The notes: generated by a model not told the origin, from the sequence alone. A stretch of 64,000 nt of DNA from Ruegeria arenilitoris (GCF_013030265.1 NZ_WPZQ01000001.1:186001-250000); one strand, 5' to 3'. Counted from the first letter of the stretch, positions 20,393 to 30,162 are shown. Numbers and translations: made by a program.

Positions 20393-20803
20393 TTAGGCGT
20401 TTTCGCGCGCCACGTCCCGGATACGATCAACCATCGCTCGCAACCCATTCGATCGTTGCGCAGACAGGTGTTCGTTCAAACCCAGCCTAGCAAGCTCTGC
20501 ACCTGCATCGACTGCCGGCACGTCTGCCACGGGAAGATCATTATAAAGGGCACGAAGAACCGCTATCAGGCCACGCACGATCAAGGCGTCACTATCGCCA
20601 TCGAAACGAAATATACCCGCATTAATCATCGGATGCAGCCAGACCTGACTGGCACACCCGTTGACCTTGGTCGCAGGAACTTTCAGCGCATCGTCCAGAG
20701 GCTCCATGGCTTTACCCTGCTCGATGACATGGCGGTACCGGTCTTCCCAGTCCTCCAAAAATTCGAAATCATCGACGATTTCTTCAAAGGCAGGCGTTGC
20801 CAT
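20393..20803 (-). CDS. SufE-like Fe-S assembly sulfur acceptor
   Basis: This 136-residue protein fits SufE in length and in its KVNGCASQVW motif, where Cys50 would take persulfide sulfur from SufS and pass it to the SufBCD scaffold. It lies away from any suf operon, which is common for sufE in this group. It is convergent with the DUF1638 gene and divergent from the lipoprotein gene. Confidence 0.92.
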   Translation of the reverse strand: MATPAFEEIVDDFEFLEDWEDRYRHVIEQGKAMEPLDDALKVPATKVNGCASQVWLHPMINAGIFRFDGDSDALIVRGLIAVLRALYNDLPVADVPAVDAGAELARLGLNEHLSAQRSNGLRAMVDRIRDVARENA

Positions 20804-20943
20804 ACTGCGGCACTCCTTAGGTTTTGATCACAGTTCGTGACCTATGTCGCTGATACGCTGCTGTCCAGCCCCAAGCGTGGCTTTTCAAGCCATCGATTTT
20901 GCGCTAACCCAATGCACGTAATATTGCTCAAAGCTCTGGGGCC

Positions 20944-21468
20944 ATGCAAAAAACTCTTTCCGTTCTTCTGGTTGCCACGTTAACCCTGTCCGCCTGCAAC
21001 AGCTGGCGCAACTCGAGGGTAAACCCCACTAACTGGTTTGGCAGCAGCACACCTGCCCCCGTCAACACATCACCTGATGCAGCTGACGCCCTTGTGCCAA
21101 AGCAAAGCAGTGGTACTGGACTCTTTGCGAAGAAAGAGGATGAAGATACCAGCATTCTCATCGCAACTATCGATGAACTGCGAATTGATCCGACGCCGAC
21201 CGGTGCGATCATCTATTCTGCTGGAACGGCTGTTCGACAGGGCGCCTATAATGCGCATCTTCGTCTGGTGGATTCTGAAGAGAACCGTAAGAACGGAATT
21301 CTCGAATTTATGTTCCGCGTGAATTACCCAAAATACTCGACCCAACAAGGCACGGTACAATCCCGCATGGTCTCGGATGCAGCCACCGTAAGTCTTCAGG
21401 ATCTCGAAGGGATTCGTCTCGTCCGTGTTGTCGGCCAGCAAAACGCCTTGGAATCACGACGCCGCTAA
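20944..21468 (+). CDS. Predicted lipoprotein of unknown function
   Basis: This 174-residue protein has a type II signal peptide, MQKTLSVLLVATLTLSAC, with lipobox LSAC and lipidation at Cys18. A polar linker follows, then a compact domain (about 75-174). I do not recognise a named family; it looks like a conserved Roseobacter outer-membrane or periplasmic lipoprotein. It ends 8 bases before the convergent rnd stop. A perfect dyad GACGCCGC/GCGGCGTC covers both stops but lacks a U-run. Confidence 0.8.
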   Translation: MQKTLSVLLVATLTLSACNSWRNSRVNPTNWFGSSTPAPVNTSPDAADALVPKQSSGTGLFAKKEDEDTSILIATIDELRIDPTPTGAIIYSAGTAVRQGAYNAHLRLVDSEENRKNGILEFMFRVNYPKYSTQQGTVQSRMVSDAATVSLQDLEGIRLVRVVGQQNALESRRR

Positions 21469-21476
21469 TTGCGGCG

Positions 21477-22634
21477 TCACAGCGCCACGACGCGCACGAC
21501 CTGCCCCTTGGCGGCCAGCGCGATCTTGCCTTCGCATAATTTCAGGGCGTCTTCACCAAATACTTCAAAACGCCAACCTGACATTGCCGGAACGTCTCGT
21601 TCACCAGCTGCGATCTGATCGAGGTCAGAGCTTGTTGCAATCAGTTTTGCAGCCACGCCTGAGCTTTCGGTTTTGGATTTCAGCAATACGCGCAGCAAAT
21701 CGGCAAGTGCCGGATTAACCTTCAACTTGTCCCGACTGTTATCCAGCTTTGGCAGTTGATCGGCCGGACACTGGACGCCCTGCTTTACTGCCTTCAGAAT
21801 ACCATCAGCAATCGCGCCCTTGCGCGCTTCTCGCAGAAGCAAGCGGGAACCACCCAAATCAGAAGGCGACTTGGGTTTGGTAGATGCCAATTCAATCAGA
21901 GCATCGTCTTTAAAGACCCTGCTGCGTGGGACATTGTTTTGCTGGGCATAGGCCTCACGAAACTCAGCAAGTTCTTTAACGACAGCCAGAAATTTCGCCG
22001 AGTTTGTGCGTGTCTTGACCCGACGCCAAGCTTCCTCGGGGCGCACATCGTAGGTCGCCGAATCCGTCAGAATACAAAGTTCTTCAGCCACCCAATGGTT
22101 ACGATTGGTTTTTTGCAACTCGGCGGCCAGAAATTCATAGATCCGGCGCAGATGTGTCACGTCTGCAAGCGCATAGGTTTTTTGTGCATCGCTCAGAGGA
22201 CGGCGCGACCAATCGGTAAAGCGGGAGGTTTTATCCAACCCCTGCTTGCAGATTTTCCGGACCAGTGTCTCGTAACCAACCTGTTCACCAAAGCCGCACA
22301 CCATTGCGGCAACCTGTGTGTCAAACAGCGGTTTGGGAAACACCTGGGCTTCGACCCAGAATATCTCAAGATCCTGACGCGCAGCGTGAAAAACCTTCAC
22401 GACGTTTTCGTTTTTGAACAACTCAAAAAGCGGTTCCAGCGACATATCCTCGGCCAGAGGGTCGACCAGAACTGCACTGTCTTCGTCTTCAGACGGAACC
22501 GCAAGCTGAACCAAGCAGAGCTTTGAATAATAGGTGCGTTCGCGCAGGAACTCAGTATCTACTGTGATATAGGGATATTCAGCAGCGGACTTGCAGAATT
22601 CAGCCAGCTCTGTCGTCGTCGTCAGGGTTTTCAT
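21477..22634 (-). CDS. rnd: Ribonuclease D
   Basis: This 385-residue 3'-5' exoribonuclease trims tRNA and other stable RNA precursors. The DEDD exonuclease domain starts with VDTEFLRERTYY (Asp26, Glu28) and includes the VKVFHAARQDLEIF and SDAQKTYALADVTHL regions. An HRDC-type helical region (about 205-290) follows, and the C-terminal part fits bacterial RNase D. It lies downstream of purM-purN on the same strand with a 115-base gap, so it may have its own promoter. Confidence 0.95.
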   Translation of the reverse strand: MKTLTTTTELAEFCKSAAEYPYITVDTEFLRERTYYSKLCLVQLAVPSEDEDSAVLVDPLAEDMSLEPLFELFKNENVVKVFHAARQDLEIFWVEAQVFPKPLFDTQVAAMVCGFGEQVGYETLVRKICKQGLDKTSRFTDWSRRPLSDAQKTYALADVTHLRRIYEFLAAELQKTNRNHWVAEELCILTDSATYDVRPEEAWRRVKTRTNSAKFLAVVKELAEFREAYAQQNNVPRSRVFKDDALIELASTKPKSPSDLGGSRLLLREARKGAIADGILKAVKQGVQCPADQLPKLDNSRDKLKVNPALADLLRVLLKSKTESSGVAAKLIATSSDLDQIAAGERDVPAMSGWRFEVFGEDALKLCEGKIALAAKGQVVRVVAL

Positions 22635-22749
22635 GCGCCGTACTATTCTTGCTCTTGTTCTTGTATATGCCCGTTAAAATATCCTCGTCCCGAGCGATAC
22701 GGGCGACAATAGGCCGAATAACGGGCGAGTGTAAATCACCCAGAACTTC

Positions 22750-23346
22750 TTAGGGCAGCAGAACAGGTGTCTTGTCGCCACACACAAAGCGCCGCAAGAC
22801 AGCAGGATAGAGTTGATGCTCGTAGCCCAGCACTCGGCCAGCCAAGGTTTCAGGTGTATCGCCAATCTCAATTGGCACTCGCGCCTGCCCCAATATCGGG
22901 CCGTCATCCAGTGCAGCCGTCACCTCATGCACCGTGCATCCGTGTTCGGCATCGCCCGCTTCAATTGCACGCGCGTGGGTGTTCAAACCCTTGTATTTGG
23001 GCAACAGCGACGGGTGGATGTTCAGCATCCGTCCCTGAAACTGTGAAACGAAATCGCCGGTAAGAACACGCATGAAACCCGCAAGGCAGACTACATCCGG
23101 TTGTACATCAAGGATAGGTTTCAGCAATTCAGCTTCGAATGCGGCGCGGTCTCCTTTGAACGGGCGATGATCCACGATGGCGGTCTGGACACCTCGATCC
23201 GCTGCCTTCTGCAATCCGCCCGCGGCCGCATCATTTGCCAGAACCAAACAAGGACGCGCCGGGTGATCACCGATCATGCTGTCGACCAGCGACACCATGT
23301 TGGAACCACCCCCTGAAATCAGGATTGCAACGCGCTTGTGGCTCAC
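22750..23346 (-). CDS. purN: Phosphoribosylglycinamide formyltransferase
   Basis: This 198-residue enzyme transfers a formyl group from 10-formyl-THF to GAR in purine synthesis. The phosphate-binding ISGGGSNM, the AGFMRVLT segment, the catalytic [12 protein letters not shown] (Asn and His) and the Asp in ALDDGPIL are present. It is coupled to purM by a 4-nt ATGA overlap. Confidence 0.97.
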   Translation of the reverse strand: MSHKRVAILISGGGSNMVSLVDSMIGDHPARPCLVLANDAAAGGLQKAADRGVQTAIVDHRPFKGDRAAFEAELLKPILDVQPDVVCLAGFMRVLTGDFVSQFQGRMLNIHPSLLPKYKGLNTHARAIEAGDAEHGCTVHEVTAALDDGPILGQARVPIEIGDTPETLAGRVLGYEHQLYPAVLRRFVCGDKTPVLLP

Positions 23347-24389
23347 AACAGCTGGCCCGAATACGCAACGCCCGCTGTTTCTGTTACCGTACCAATTCGG
23401 GAAACTGCTTCACCTGCGTCAGACAGCAATGCTACCAGATCATCGGCCTTATCTGCAGCGCAGACGACGATCATGCCGATGCCGCAGTTGAAGGTCTTGA
23501 GCATTTCCGCTTCGACGATTCCACCAGTCTCGGCCATCCATTTAAAGACCGGCGGCAAATCCCATGCGTTTAGATCAATCTCTGCACCCAGCCCCTCGGG
23601 CAGGACACGAGGCAGGTTTTCCGTCAAACCGCCCCCGGTGATATGGGCCAGCGCGTGCACGCCCCCTGCCCGGATCGCTGCAAGCGCAGGTTTGACGTAA
23701 AGACGCGTTGGGGTCAGCAGAGCTTCGCCGAGTGATCCGTCACTGAACGGTGAGTCTGCGTCCCAGCCAAGACCCGACAGCTCGACCAGTTTGCGGACAA
23801 GAGAATACCCGTTCGAATGCACTCCGTTTGAAGCCAGCCCCAGTAGAACATCGCCCGGCTCGACGCCATCTGGAAGATCTGCCCCACGCTCCATCGCGCC
23901 AACAGAGAATCCGGCCAGATCGAAGTCACCATCAGGATACATGCCCGGCATTTCGGCGGTTTCGCCACCGATCAGAGCACAGCCAGATTGCGCACAGCCT
24001 TCGGCGATACCTTCGATGATCCGTGCTGCGGTGTCTGTGTCGAGTTTGCCTGTCGCAAAATAGTCCAGAAAGAACAGAGGCTCAGCACCCTGACAAATCA
24101 GGTCGTTGACGCACATCGCAACCAGATCAATACCAACCCCGTCGACGACACCTGTATCGATGGCAATTCGCAGCTTGGTCCCAACACCATCTGTAGCGCC
24201 AACCAGAATCGGGTCTTCATATCCCGCAGCTTTGAGATCGAACAACGCTCCGAAACCGCCCAGCCCGCTCATCACGCCGGGACGGTTCGTCCTCTTTGCC
24301 GCAGGCTTGATCCGGTCGACCAAAGCGTTTCCTGCATCGATATCGACGCCCGCATCGGCATATGTGATGCCGTTCTTGCCCGCTGTCAT
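23343..24389 (-). CDS. purM: Phosphoribosylformylglycinamidine cyclo-ligase (AIR synthetase)
   Basis: This 348-residue ATP-dependent enzyme closes the imidazole ring of AIR. Landmarks are [14 protein letters not shown] at the start, [33 protein letters not shown] and the [11 protein letters not shown] loop. The ATG at 24389 was chosen because GAGGG lies about 8 bases upstream and it gives the family length; the frame is open for 19 more codons. It heads a purMN operon. Confidence 0.97.
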   Translation of the reverse strand: MTAGKNGITYADAGVDIDAGNALVDRIKPAAKRTNRPGVMSGLGGFGALFDLKAAGYEDPILVGATDGVGTKLRIAIDTGVVDGVGIDLVAMCVNDLICQGAEPLFFLDYFATGKLDTDTAARIIEGIAEGCAQSGCALIGGETAEMPGMYPDGDFDLAGFSVGAMERGADLPDGVEPGDVLLGLASNGVHSNGYSLVRKLVELSGLGWDADSPFSDGSLGEALLTPTRLYVKPALAAIRAGGVHALAHITGGGLTENLPRVLPEGLGAEIDLNAWDLPPVFKWMAETGGIVEAEMLKTFNCGIGMIVVCAADKADDLVALLSDAGEAVSRIGTVTETAGVAYSGQLL

Positions 24390-24495
24390 GGCATTTCCCT
24401 CATGAGTGCTTTTGCGCGGGTTAGTCGATTGTGCGCTCTGTTGCAACGGTCAGGCTTGACGCGGGCATTCATCGTGGTACCCAAGGCGCTCAGGC

Positions 24496-24572
24496 GGGCC
24501 TGTAGCTCAATTGGTTAGAGCAGAGCGCTCATAACGCTTTGGTTGGGGGTTCGAGTCCCTCCGGGCCTACCA
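24496..24572 (+). tRNA. tRNA with CAU anticodon (tRNA-Ile2 or elongator tRNA-Met)
   Basis: This is a 77-nt cloverleaf with encoded CCA. The acceptor stem is GGGCCTG/CGGGCCT with a G1-U72 wobble, the D arm is GCTCAATTGGTTAGAGC, the anticodon loop CTCATAA carries CAU, and the T arm contains TTCGAGT. The acceptor and D arm resemble tRNA-Ile(GAU), which favours the lysidine-modified Ile2 type. Elongator Met cannot be excluded by eye. The histidine kinase stop lies 3 bases beyond it on the other strand. Confidence 0.95.
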
Positions 24573-24574
24573 AA

Positions 24575-25894
24575 TCACCGCCCAATGATGATATCTGCAC
24601 ACAATCCGCCCATACGCTCGCTTTTTGCCAAGCGCAGCGTTCCGCCATGTGCACGGGCAATATCTGCAACGATTGCCAGCCCGAGCCCAACGCCGGTTCC
24701 CTGATTCTGATTCCGGGCCGGGTCAAGGCGTGAAAACGGTTTAACCGCCTCTGTACGCTGCTCAGGCGGGATACCGGGCCCATCGTCTTCCACACGGATT
24801 CGCAATGACTTTGGCGTCAGGGACAGGCTAACCTCTGCCCGGTTGCCGTAGCGCACCGCGTTTCCGATCAGATTCTCAAGAGCGCGACGAATCGAAACCG
24901 GGCGCAACATTGACAGCCCCTGCCCTTCGGTCGACACCAGTTCGACATCATAGCCCGCGCGGTTGGCATCACGCACGATCTGAGACACAAGCACTTCGGC
25001 ATCGACTTCTTCGGGCTCACTCTCAGACGCCCCGCGTGAAAAATCCAGAAATGCATCCAGCAACGACTGCATCTCATTCACGTCTCGCAGCAACGGCGCG
25101 GCTTCCTCTTCGGGCATCATCGCCAGTCCCAGCTTTAGCCGCGTCAGTGGCGTTCGCAGATCGTGACTGACCCCGGAAAGCATCCGGGTACGCTGTTCGA
25201 TTTGTCGTTCAATTCGCGCCCGCATATCCAGAAACGCGCTTCCGGCTGCCCTTACCTCGACTGCTCCGCTAGGTGAATAGGGAACGATCCGCCCACGCCC
25301 GAATGCTTGCGCCGCTTTGGCCAGCCGCGTGATCGGCCGAAGCTGGTTTCGCATATAGAGAAATGAGATCGAGGTCATCAGGATCGCAAAAAACAACATC
25401 GTAACGATCAACTGATGCGGAGCTGCAGGCGACAGCCTGCGTCGATCAAATGTCAGCTCTAAAACTCCGAGATGAGTCGCAATGAAAAGTTTGGCGTCCT
25501 GACTGTTGGGCAGAGCGACAGCTTGAATGCCCGGAACCAGTTCATCCAACTCCTTTTCGATCTGAGGCGCGATGAAATCGTACCAGCGACCATAACCACT
25601 AACCGGTTGCTCATTTGGATCAAGAAATTGAGCCCTCATTTGCAGGGCTGACAAATCGGGACGCGCCGCGGCGATTGCTTGCTGCTGACTTTCGGTTCCC
25701 CGCATCACATCAAGGATCAAGTTCACTTCACGTGAGGCGGTTCGCACCATCTGCCCGGTCACGTCCTCCAGATGTTTTTGCAGAAAGGCAATCGCGACGA
25801 CCAGCAGGACGACGATCACTGGCAGAGCCAGAATCAGCGCGGCCCGGGCATACAGGCTGCGCGGCATATAGGGTTTGAGCCATCGTGCGGACAT
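24575..25894 (-). CDS. EnvZ-like sensor histidine kinase
   Basis: This 439-residue inner-membrane kinase has TM1 at about 18-38, a periplasmic sensor of about 120 residues, TM2 at about 161-181, a HAMP segment, and a HisKA helix with the phosphoacceptor His244 in GVSHDLRTPLTRLKL. A HATPase domain follows with NLIGNAVRYGN (N box), DDGPGIPPEQ (G1) and GVGLGLAI (G2). The H-box context is of the EnvZ/OmpR class. No response regulator is adjacent, so its partner is elsewhere. The gene ends 3 bases from the tRNA and diverges from the MBL-fold gene with a 44-base gap. Confidence 0.92.
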   Translation of the reverse strand: MSARWLKPYMPRSLYARAALILALPVIVVLLVVAIAFLQKHLEDVTGQMVRTASREVNLILDVMRGTESQQQAIAAARPDLSALQMRAQFLDPNEQPVSGYGRWYDFIAPQIEKELDELVPGIQAVALPNSQDAKLFIATHLGVLELTFDRRRLSPAAPHQLIVTMLFFAILMTSISFLYMRNQLRPITRLAKAAQAFGRGRIVPYSPSGAVEVRAAGSAFLDMRARIERQIEQRTRMLSGVSHDLRTPLTRLKLGLAMMPEEEAAPLLRDVNEMQSLLDAFLDFSRGASESEPEEVDAEVLVSQIVRDANRAGYDVELVSTEGQGLSMLRPVSIRRALENLIGNAVRYGNRAEVSLSLTPKSLRIRVEDDGPGIPPEQRTEAVKPFSRLDPARNQNQGTGVGLGLAIVADIARAHGGTLRLAKSERMGGLCADIIIGR

Positions 25895-25938
25895 GCGCTA
25901 AACCTAGCGGGCTGCTCCGGCAAGAGGAAGAGTACAGA

Positions 25939-26853
25939 ATGCAATTGCCCAATGATTTCAATCCGCCTCATGGTCTTGCAGTCGAATTGCAACCGGGTCT
26001 CAGACGTATTGTGGCGCCCAACCCGTCGCCGATGACATTTCGCGGTACAAATACCTACTTGTTAGGTGAACAGGACATCGCGGTCATTGATCCCGGCCCA
26101 CTCGATGACGCGCACATGGACGCGATTCTCGACGCGTTGCAGCCGGGGCAAAAGATCAGCCATATCCTTGTGACCCACAGCCATCTGGACCATTCACCAC
26201 TTGCAGCCCCGCTGGCTGCTCGTACCGGCGCTCCGGTTCTGGCTTTCGGCGGGCCACAAGCAGGTCGTAGCGAAGTCATGACGATGCTGGCCAAACAAGG
26301 TCTCGCCGGAGGTGGCGAAGGTATTGATACGGATTTTCGGCCCGATATTGAGCTTGCTGATGGAGAAACCGTTGAAGGCAGCGATTGGAGTCTGGAGGTG
26401 ATTCACACACCGGGCCATCTGGGTAACCACATCGCGTTAGCTTGGGGTGACACCTGCTTTACCGCCGATCACGTCATGGGATGGGCAAGTTCTCTGGTTT
26501 CACCTCCTGATGGAGATCTGACAGATTTCATGAATGCCTGTCACAGGCTGCGTGCACGAAAATGGTCGGTTTTCCACGCCGGCCACGGAGCTCCTATCTC
26601 CGACACTTCCGGTCGGTTGGATTGGTTGATTCAACACCGGCTTGGTCGTGAAGCACAAATTCTGGAAGCCTTGGGGCAGGCTCAGGGAACTGCACGACAA
26701 CTGGCCGAGCGGATCTATACCGACACGCCTGCTGCACTACTTCCTGCAGCCGAACGAAATGTATTTGCCCATCTCGTTGATTTGACAGGCAGATCTTTGG
26801 TGAGCCCAATTGGAACACTGGCCTCTGACGCGGTTTTCAAACGACTGGCGTGA
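25939..26853 (+). CDS. Metallo-beta-lactamase-fold hydrolase (LACTB2-like)
   Basis: This 304-residue protein carries THSHLDHS (His80, His82, Asp84, His85), then HTPGHLGNH and FTADHVMGW, the metal-ligand motifs of a dinuclear zinc site. A C-terminal winged-helix-like region (about 230-300) is typical of the LACTB2/RNase-Z-like branch. Substrate unknown; a hydrolase of thioesters or RNA is possible. The ATG was chosen for its GAGGAAGAG site; an upstream in-frame codon at 25885 would overlap the divergent kinase gene. Confidence 0.9.
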   Translation: MQLPNDFNPPHGLAVELQPGLRRIVAPNPSPMTFRGTNTYLLGEQDIAVIDPGPLDDAHMDAILDALQPGQKISHILVTHSHLDHSPLAAPLAARTGAPVLAFGGPQAGRSEVMTMLAKQGLAGGGEGIDTDFRPDIELADGETVEGSDWSLEVIHTPGHLGNHIALAWGDTCFTADHVMGWASSLVSPPDGDLTDFMNACHRLRARKWSVFHAGHGAPISDTSGRLDWLIQHRLGREAQILEALGQAQGTARQLAERIYTDTPAALLPAAERNVFAHLVDLTGRSLVSPIGTLASDAVFKRLA

Positions 26854-26891
26854 AGTGGACAAAAAATTTTCAAATCTGCGCGCTTCCCCTC

Positions 26892-26919
26892 TGGACGCCG
26901 AAAATTCGGGTTGTTATAC
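26892..26919 (+). promoter_or_regulatory. Promoter of the first tRNA-Asn gene
   Basis: TGGACG (26892-26897) and TTATAC (26914-26919) are spaced by 16 bases and end 10 bases before the tRNA. The second tRNA-Asn has the same arrangement (TGGACG-N16-CTATAC at 28289-28316), and the conservation of these elements within diverged flanks supports the call. Confidence 0.65.
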
Positions 26920-26929
26920 GCCCCTCAGT

Positions 26930-27004
26930 TCCGGCGTAGCTCAGCGGTAGAGCAGTTGACTGTTAATCAATTGGTCGTAGGTTCGATCCCTACCGCCGGA
27001 GCCA
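26930..27004 (+). tRNA. tRNA-Asn (GUU), copy 1
   Basis: This is a 75-nt cloverleaf with encoded CCA: acceptor TCCGGCG/CGCCGGA, anticodon loop CTGTTAA (GUU), T loop TTCGATC. It is identical to the copy at 28329-28403. Confidence 0.97.
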
Positions 27005-27154
27005 ATTTATGCATATGAAAACACCTTAGTGTTAGCAGCGGTATATCCTGCAAACCGGGTGCCTCTAAATTGGGGAACCGTGCTCTGTTTTAGGGCTCAA
27101 CTTATGTCGGGTCACCGCCTACGAGTACATCCGTTGCGTGCCCGCGCATCAAGA

Positions 27155-28045
27155 TCAGATCGCGCGTAACATAACGTAGCGTTGGTATGGATCTTTCAGA
27201 GAGCGGTCGACCGAAACCACTTCCCACCCAGACACATTGTTGGCAAGCCATTCCATCGAAATCGATGTGTCGCCATAATTCGGACTCGCCACCTGGTCAG
27301 TACAATAATAGGCAAAGCCATTTTCGCGATGATCCTTAATGCACTGCTTCATTTTCTTCGGATCAGAGGTGAGATGGGTATGTCCTGCCATTGCAACGTC
27401 CCAGAATTCGATCGGTCGCAAAGTAAGCATGAACAAGGCGTCATCTGCAGCAACGGCACGTAGCGCATTCAAACATGCGTGGGTGCTTGATTCGCTGAGA
27501 TGGGTAAATACTGAAAATGCGAAAATGAACTCAAACGGTCCATCAAACGGAAGGTCTTCGGGGACTGCCTCCGAAAGCTTAACCCTGTCGCCAAAGCCCG
27601 CAGCCTGGCATTGCTCGATAGACTTATCCCACGGATCCACACCATAGACTTCGTCTGAGAAGTAGGAAAACAACCTGAGAAATCGACCGTATCCGCAGCC
27701 AAAATCCAGAATCTTCTGGCCCGCCAAGCCTCGGTTCTGCGCGCTCGCATAGCTTGCGGCACAGGCTCGCACGAAACTCAGACTTTGCTCCAGCAAACGA
27801 AAGCCGGATGCACCGGTCCATAAGTTCTGAACATCTTCGGTTGCCATCTTCGGCAGGGCCTCAGAGAGTTTTGGAAATTTCTGATCCGGCATGGCCCAGA
27901 GAATTGCCCCAAAATCCTCAAGTCCAAGAGGTCTGATGGCGTCGAAAGCAGCAGGAAGTGAACTCAGATCCTCCGAGTTCTCAACGTATTGCATATGAGT
28001 AGACAAATGTTCAAATGACGAATGTATCTGCATGTCTTCTTTCAT
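27155..28045 (-). CDS. Class I SAM-dependent methyltransferase
   Basis: This protein of about 296 residues has the SAM-binding glycine motif ILDFGCGYGRFLRLF followed by VYGVDPWDKSI (acidic loop), then LPFDGPFEFIFAFSVFTHLSE (motif IV region in pieces). The substrate is unknown; sugar, peptide or lipid methyltransferases share this fold. The start is uncertain: the frame opens at a GTG (28171), with ATGs at 28045 and 28033, the latter preceded by AAAGAAG. The gene stands alone between two identical tRNA-Asn genes in AT-richer surroundings and is antiparallel to them, which suggests acquired DNA. Confidence 0.75.
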   Translation of the reverse strand: MKEDMQIHSSFEHLSTHMQYVENSEDLSSLPAAFDAIRPLGLEDFGAILWAMPDQKFPKLSEALPKMATEDVQNLWTGASGFRLLEQSLSFVRACAASYASAQNRGLAGQKILDFGCGYGRFLRLFSYFSDEVYGVDPWDKSIEQCQAAGFGDRVKLSEAVPEDLPFDGPFEFIFAFSVFTHLSESSTHACLNALRAVAADDALFMLTLRPIEFWDVAMAGHTHLTSDPKKMKQCIKDHRENGFAYYCTDQVASPNYGDTSISMEWLANNVSGWEVVSVDRSLKDPYQRYVMLRAI

Positions 28046-28288
28046 TCTTGCTAATTTGGGCTTGATAAATGAAGGTTTAATGGACCGCAGTTTCCGGACT
28101 TGCTTTTGGAAATGATATCGTGGTCGAAAGCTTGATGACCCGGAAACAGTATGCCGAGATACTGCGAACACTCCTTTGTTTAGTGCCGAGGGGTTCGATT
28201 CTCAGCCAATTGCATTCCGAACGTATCGCAGTCTATTCGCAGCACCAAACATCCGAGAAATTTTCACTCAAAAAACTCGATCCCCCTC

Positions 28289-28316
28289 TGGACGTGTCAG
28301 ATCCAGATTGCTATAC
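28289..28316 (+). promoter_or_regulatory. Promoter of the second tRNA-Asn gene
   Basis: TGGACG (28289-28294), a 16-base spacer and CTATAC (28311-28316) mirror the promoter of copy 1. CCCTCTGGACG is shared exactly, while most other flanking bases differ. Confidence 0.65.
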
Positions 28317-28328
28317 GGCGCGAACCGT

Positions 28329-28403
28329 TCCGGCGTAGCTCAGCGGTAGAGCAGTTGACTGTTAATCAATTGGTCGTAGGTTCGATCCCTACCGCCGGAG
28401 CCA
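28329..28403 (+). tRNA. tRNA-Asn (GUU), copy 2
   Basis: This 75-nt gene is identical to copy 1 across its whole length including CCA. The dmdB-like stop lies 19 bases beyond on the opposite strand. Confidence 0.97.
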
Positions 28404-28422
28404 TTCTTCCATATCTCACAGA

Positions 28423-30042
28423 TCAGGGTGTCAGAGCATCCGCAAAATCTGCCCGCAGGGTGCGTTTCAGCACCTTCCCCGTTGCGTTCAAAGGCAAGGC
28501 ATCCACAAAAACCACCTTGTCCGGAACCTGCCATTTGGCAATCTTTCCATCAAAGAATTCAAGCAGTTCCTCTGATGTTGGGTCTTCCCCATCGGCTTTG
28601 ACTGCAACCAACAAAGGCCGCTCATCCCATTTTGGATGCGGCACCCCGATGACTGCAGCGGTGGCAAGTTTGGGATGCGCCACGGCAATGTTCTCAAGCT
28701 CTACCGAGCTGATCCATTCGCCCCCGGATTTGATGATGTCCTTTGAACGATCTCGGATCGTCATGAAACCATCCGAATCCAGCGTCGCCACATCCCCGGT
28801 TGCAAACCAGCCGTCCTTCAGCAGACTCTGATCTTGCAAATGGAAATAGCTGTCCAGCACCCAATGCCCGCGCACCATCAGGTCGCCCTGCGTGACACCG
28901 TCATTGGGCAGGTCATTCCCGTCATCGTCCACAATCTTCAATTCAACACCAAACGGGGGGCGTCCCTGATTCTCGCGCAGCCGATGCTGTTCTTCCAACG
29001 GAAGATCCCGATGCTTGGCCAAAGGATAGTTTGTTGTACCCAGAGGGCTCATCTCGCTCATGCCCCAGGCATGCACGGTATCAACGCTATAGGTCTCGCG
29101 GAATGTTTCAATCATCGAAGGCGGGCAAGCCGCACCGCCAATCACCGTACGCTCCAGACTGGCCAGTTTCGCTCCGGATGTGGCGGCATGAGCCAGCAGG
29201 CCCTGCCAGATCGTCGGAACACCCATCGCGAGCGTCACACCGTAGGTGTCGATCAGATTGACCAATGCCTCACCGTTCAGTCCGGGACCGGGAAGAACCA
29301 TTCGCGAGCCAGACATGGCGCAGCCATAAGGTGACCCCCATGCGTTGACATGGAACATCGGAACAACCGGCATAACGACATCCATCGCCGAATACCCAAT
29401 CACGTCTCGTGTATTCGAGGCAAAGCTGTGCAGAACCGTGGACCGATGCGAGTACAAGACACCCTTTGGATGCCCTGTTGTGCCCGAAGTGTAACAAAGG
29501 CTGGACGCGGTGTTTTCATCAAAGCTGGGCCAAACGAAATCCACATCCCCCGTCTCGATTAGTTCATCATAGAACTGAAGTCCGGGAATTTGCGCAAGCG
29601 CCGCTTCGTTGCGCGGTCCCATCAGAACGAAGTGGCGAACCTCGGTAAGCTGATCCGCAATTCCTGCTACCAGCGGAATGAACGTCTCATCAAAGAACAA
29701 AACCCGGTCTTCGGCGTGGTTGATGATGTAAACCAATTGCTCAGGGAACAAGCGCGGGTTGATCGTATGACAAACAAAACCGGCGCCTGAAGTGGCAAAG
29801 TAAATCTCCAGATGCCGGCGATTGTTCCATGCTAACGTTCCCACCCTGTCCTGAGGCTCCAGGCCCAGCTTGCCGAGCGCTGACGCCATCCGGCGCGCAT
29901 TTACAGCGATGGTTGCCCAGTTGGTTTGCGTGATGGCCCCATCTGTTTCGACCGAGATAATTTCAGTCTGGCCGTGATATCGTTCGGCATGATCCACCAA
30001 TGACGAAATCAACATGGGTTGCGTCATCATCTGTCCCAGCAT
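28423..30042 (-). CDS. dmdB: Acyl-CoA ligase, probable 3-methylmercaptopropionyl-CoA ligase DmdB
   Basis: This 539-residue ANL-superfamily enzyme has the P-loop LCYTSGTTGHPKGVLYSH, the HAWGMSEMSPLGT motif, the GWFATGDVATLD hinge region and the late lysine of the C-terminal domain in NATGKVLKR. It would activate a carboxylate as acyl-AMP and then acyl-CoA. Position next to pgi-pgl-zwf matches, from memory, the DmdB locus of Ruegeria pomeroyi, where the enzyme acts in DMSP demethylation (MMPA to MMPA-CoA). Sequence alone would also allow a medium-chain fatty acyl-CoA ligase. The start at 30042 follows GGGAGG at 6-base spacing. A FadR-type palindrome lies about 120 bases upstream. Confidence 0.78.
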   Translation of the reverse strand: MLGQMMTQPMLISSLVDHAERYHGQTEIISVETDGAITQTNWATIAVNARRMASALGKLGLEPQDRVGTLAWNNRRHLEIYFATSGAGFVCHTINPRLFPEQLVYIINHAEDRVLFFDETFIPLVAGIADQLTEVRHFVLMGPRNEAALAQIPGLQFYDELIETGDVDFVWPSFDENTASSLCYTSGTTGHPKGVLYSHRSTVLHSFASNTRDVIGYSAMDVVMPVVPMFHVNAWGSPYGCAMSGSRMVLPGPGLNGEALVNLIDTYGVTLAMGVPTIWQGLLAHAATSGAKLASLERTVIGGAACPPSMIETFRETYSVDTVHAWGMSEMSPLGTTNYPLAKHRDLPLEEQHRLRENQGRPPFGVELKIVDDDGNDLPNDGVTQGDLMVRGHWVLDSYFHLQDQSLLKDGWFATGDVATLDSDGFMTIRDRSKDIIKSGGEWISSVELENIAVAHPKLATAAVIGVPHPKWDERPLLVAVKADGEDPTSEELLEFFDGKIAKWQVPDKVVFVDALPLNATGKVLKRTLRADFADALTP

Positions 30043-30162
30043 GGGCATCCTCCCTTTGTCAGCACAGCCCCAGACAGGCAGCACCAGTTTATGCCCTAGA
30101 CCCACCGCCAAAGGGCGCAGTCTTAACAGGCGTCTCCCACGGACAAGCCTGCCAAGCATTTA

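Noticed and set aside
21457..21478. GACGCCGC/GCGGCGTC dyad between the lipoprotein gene and rnd as a terminator
   Set aside because: There is no T-stretch on either side; it covers both stop codons and may be incidental.
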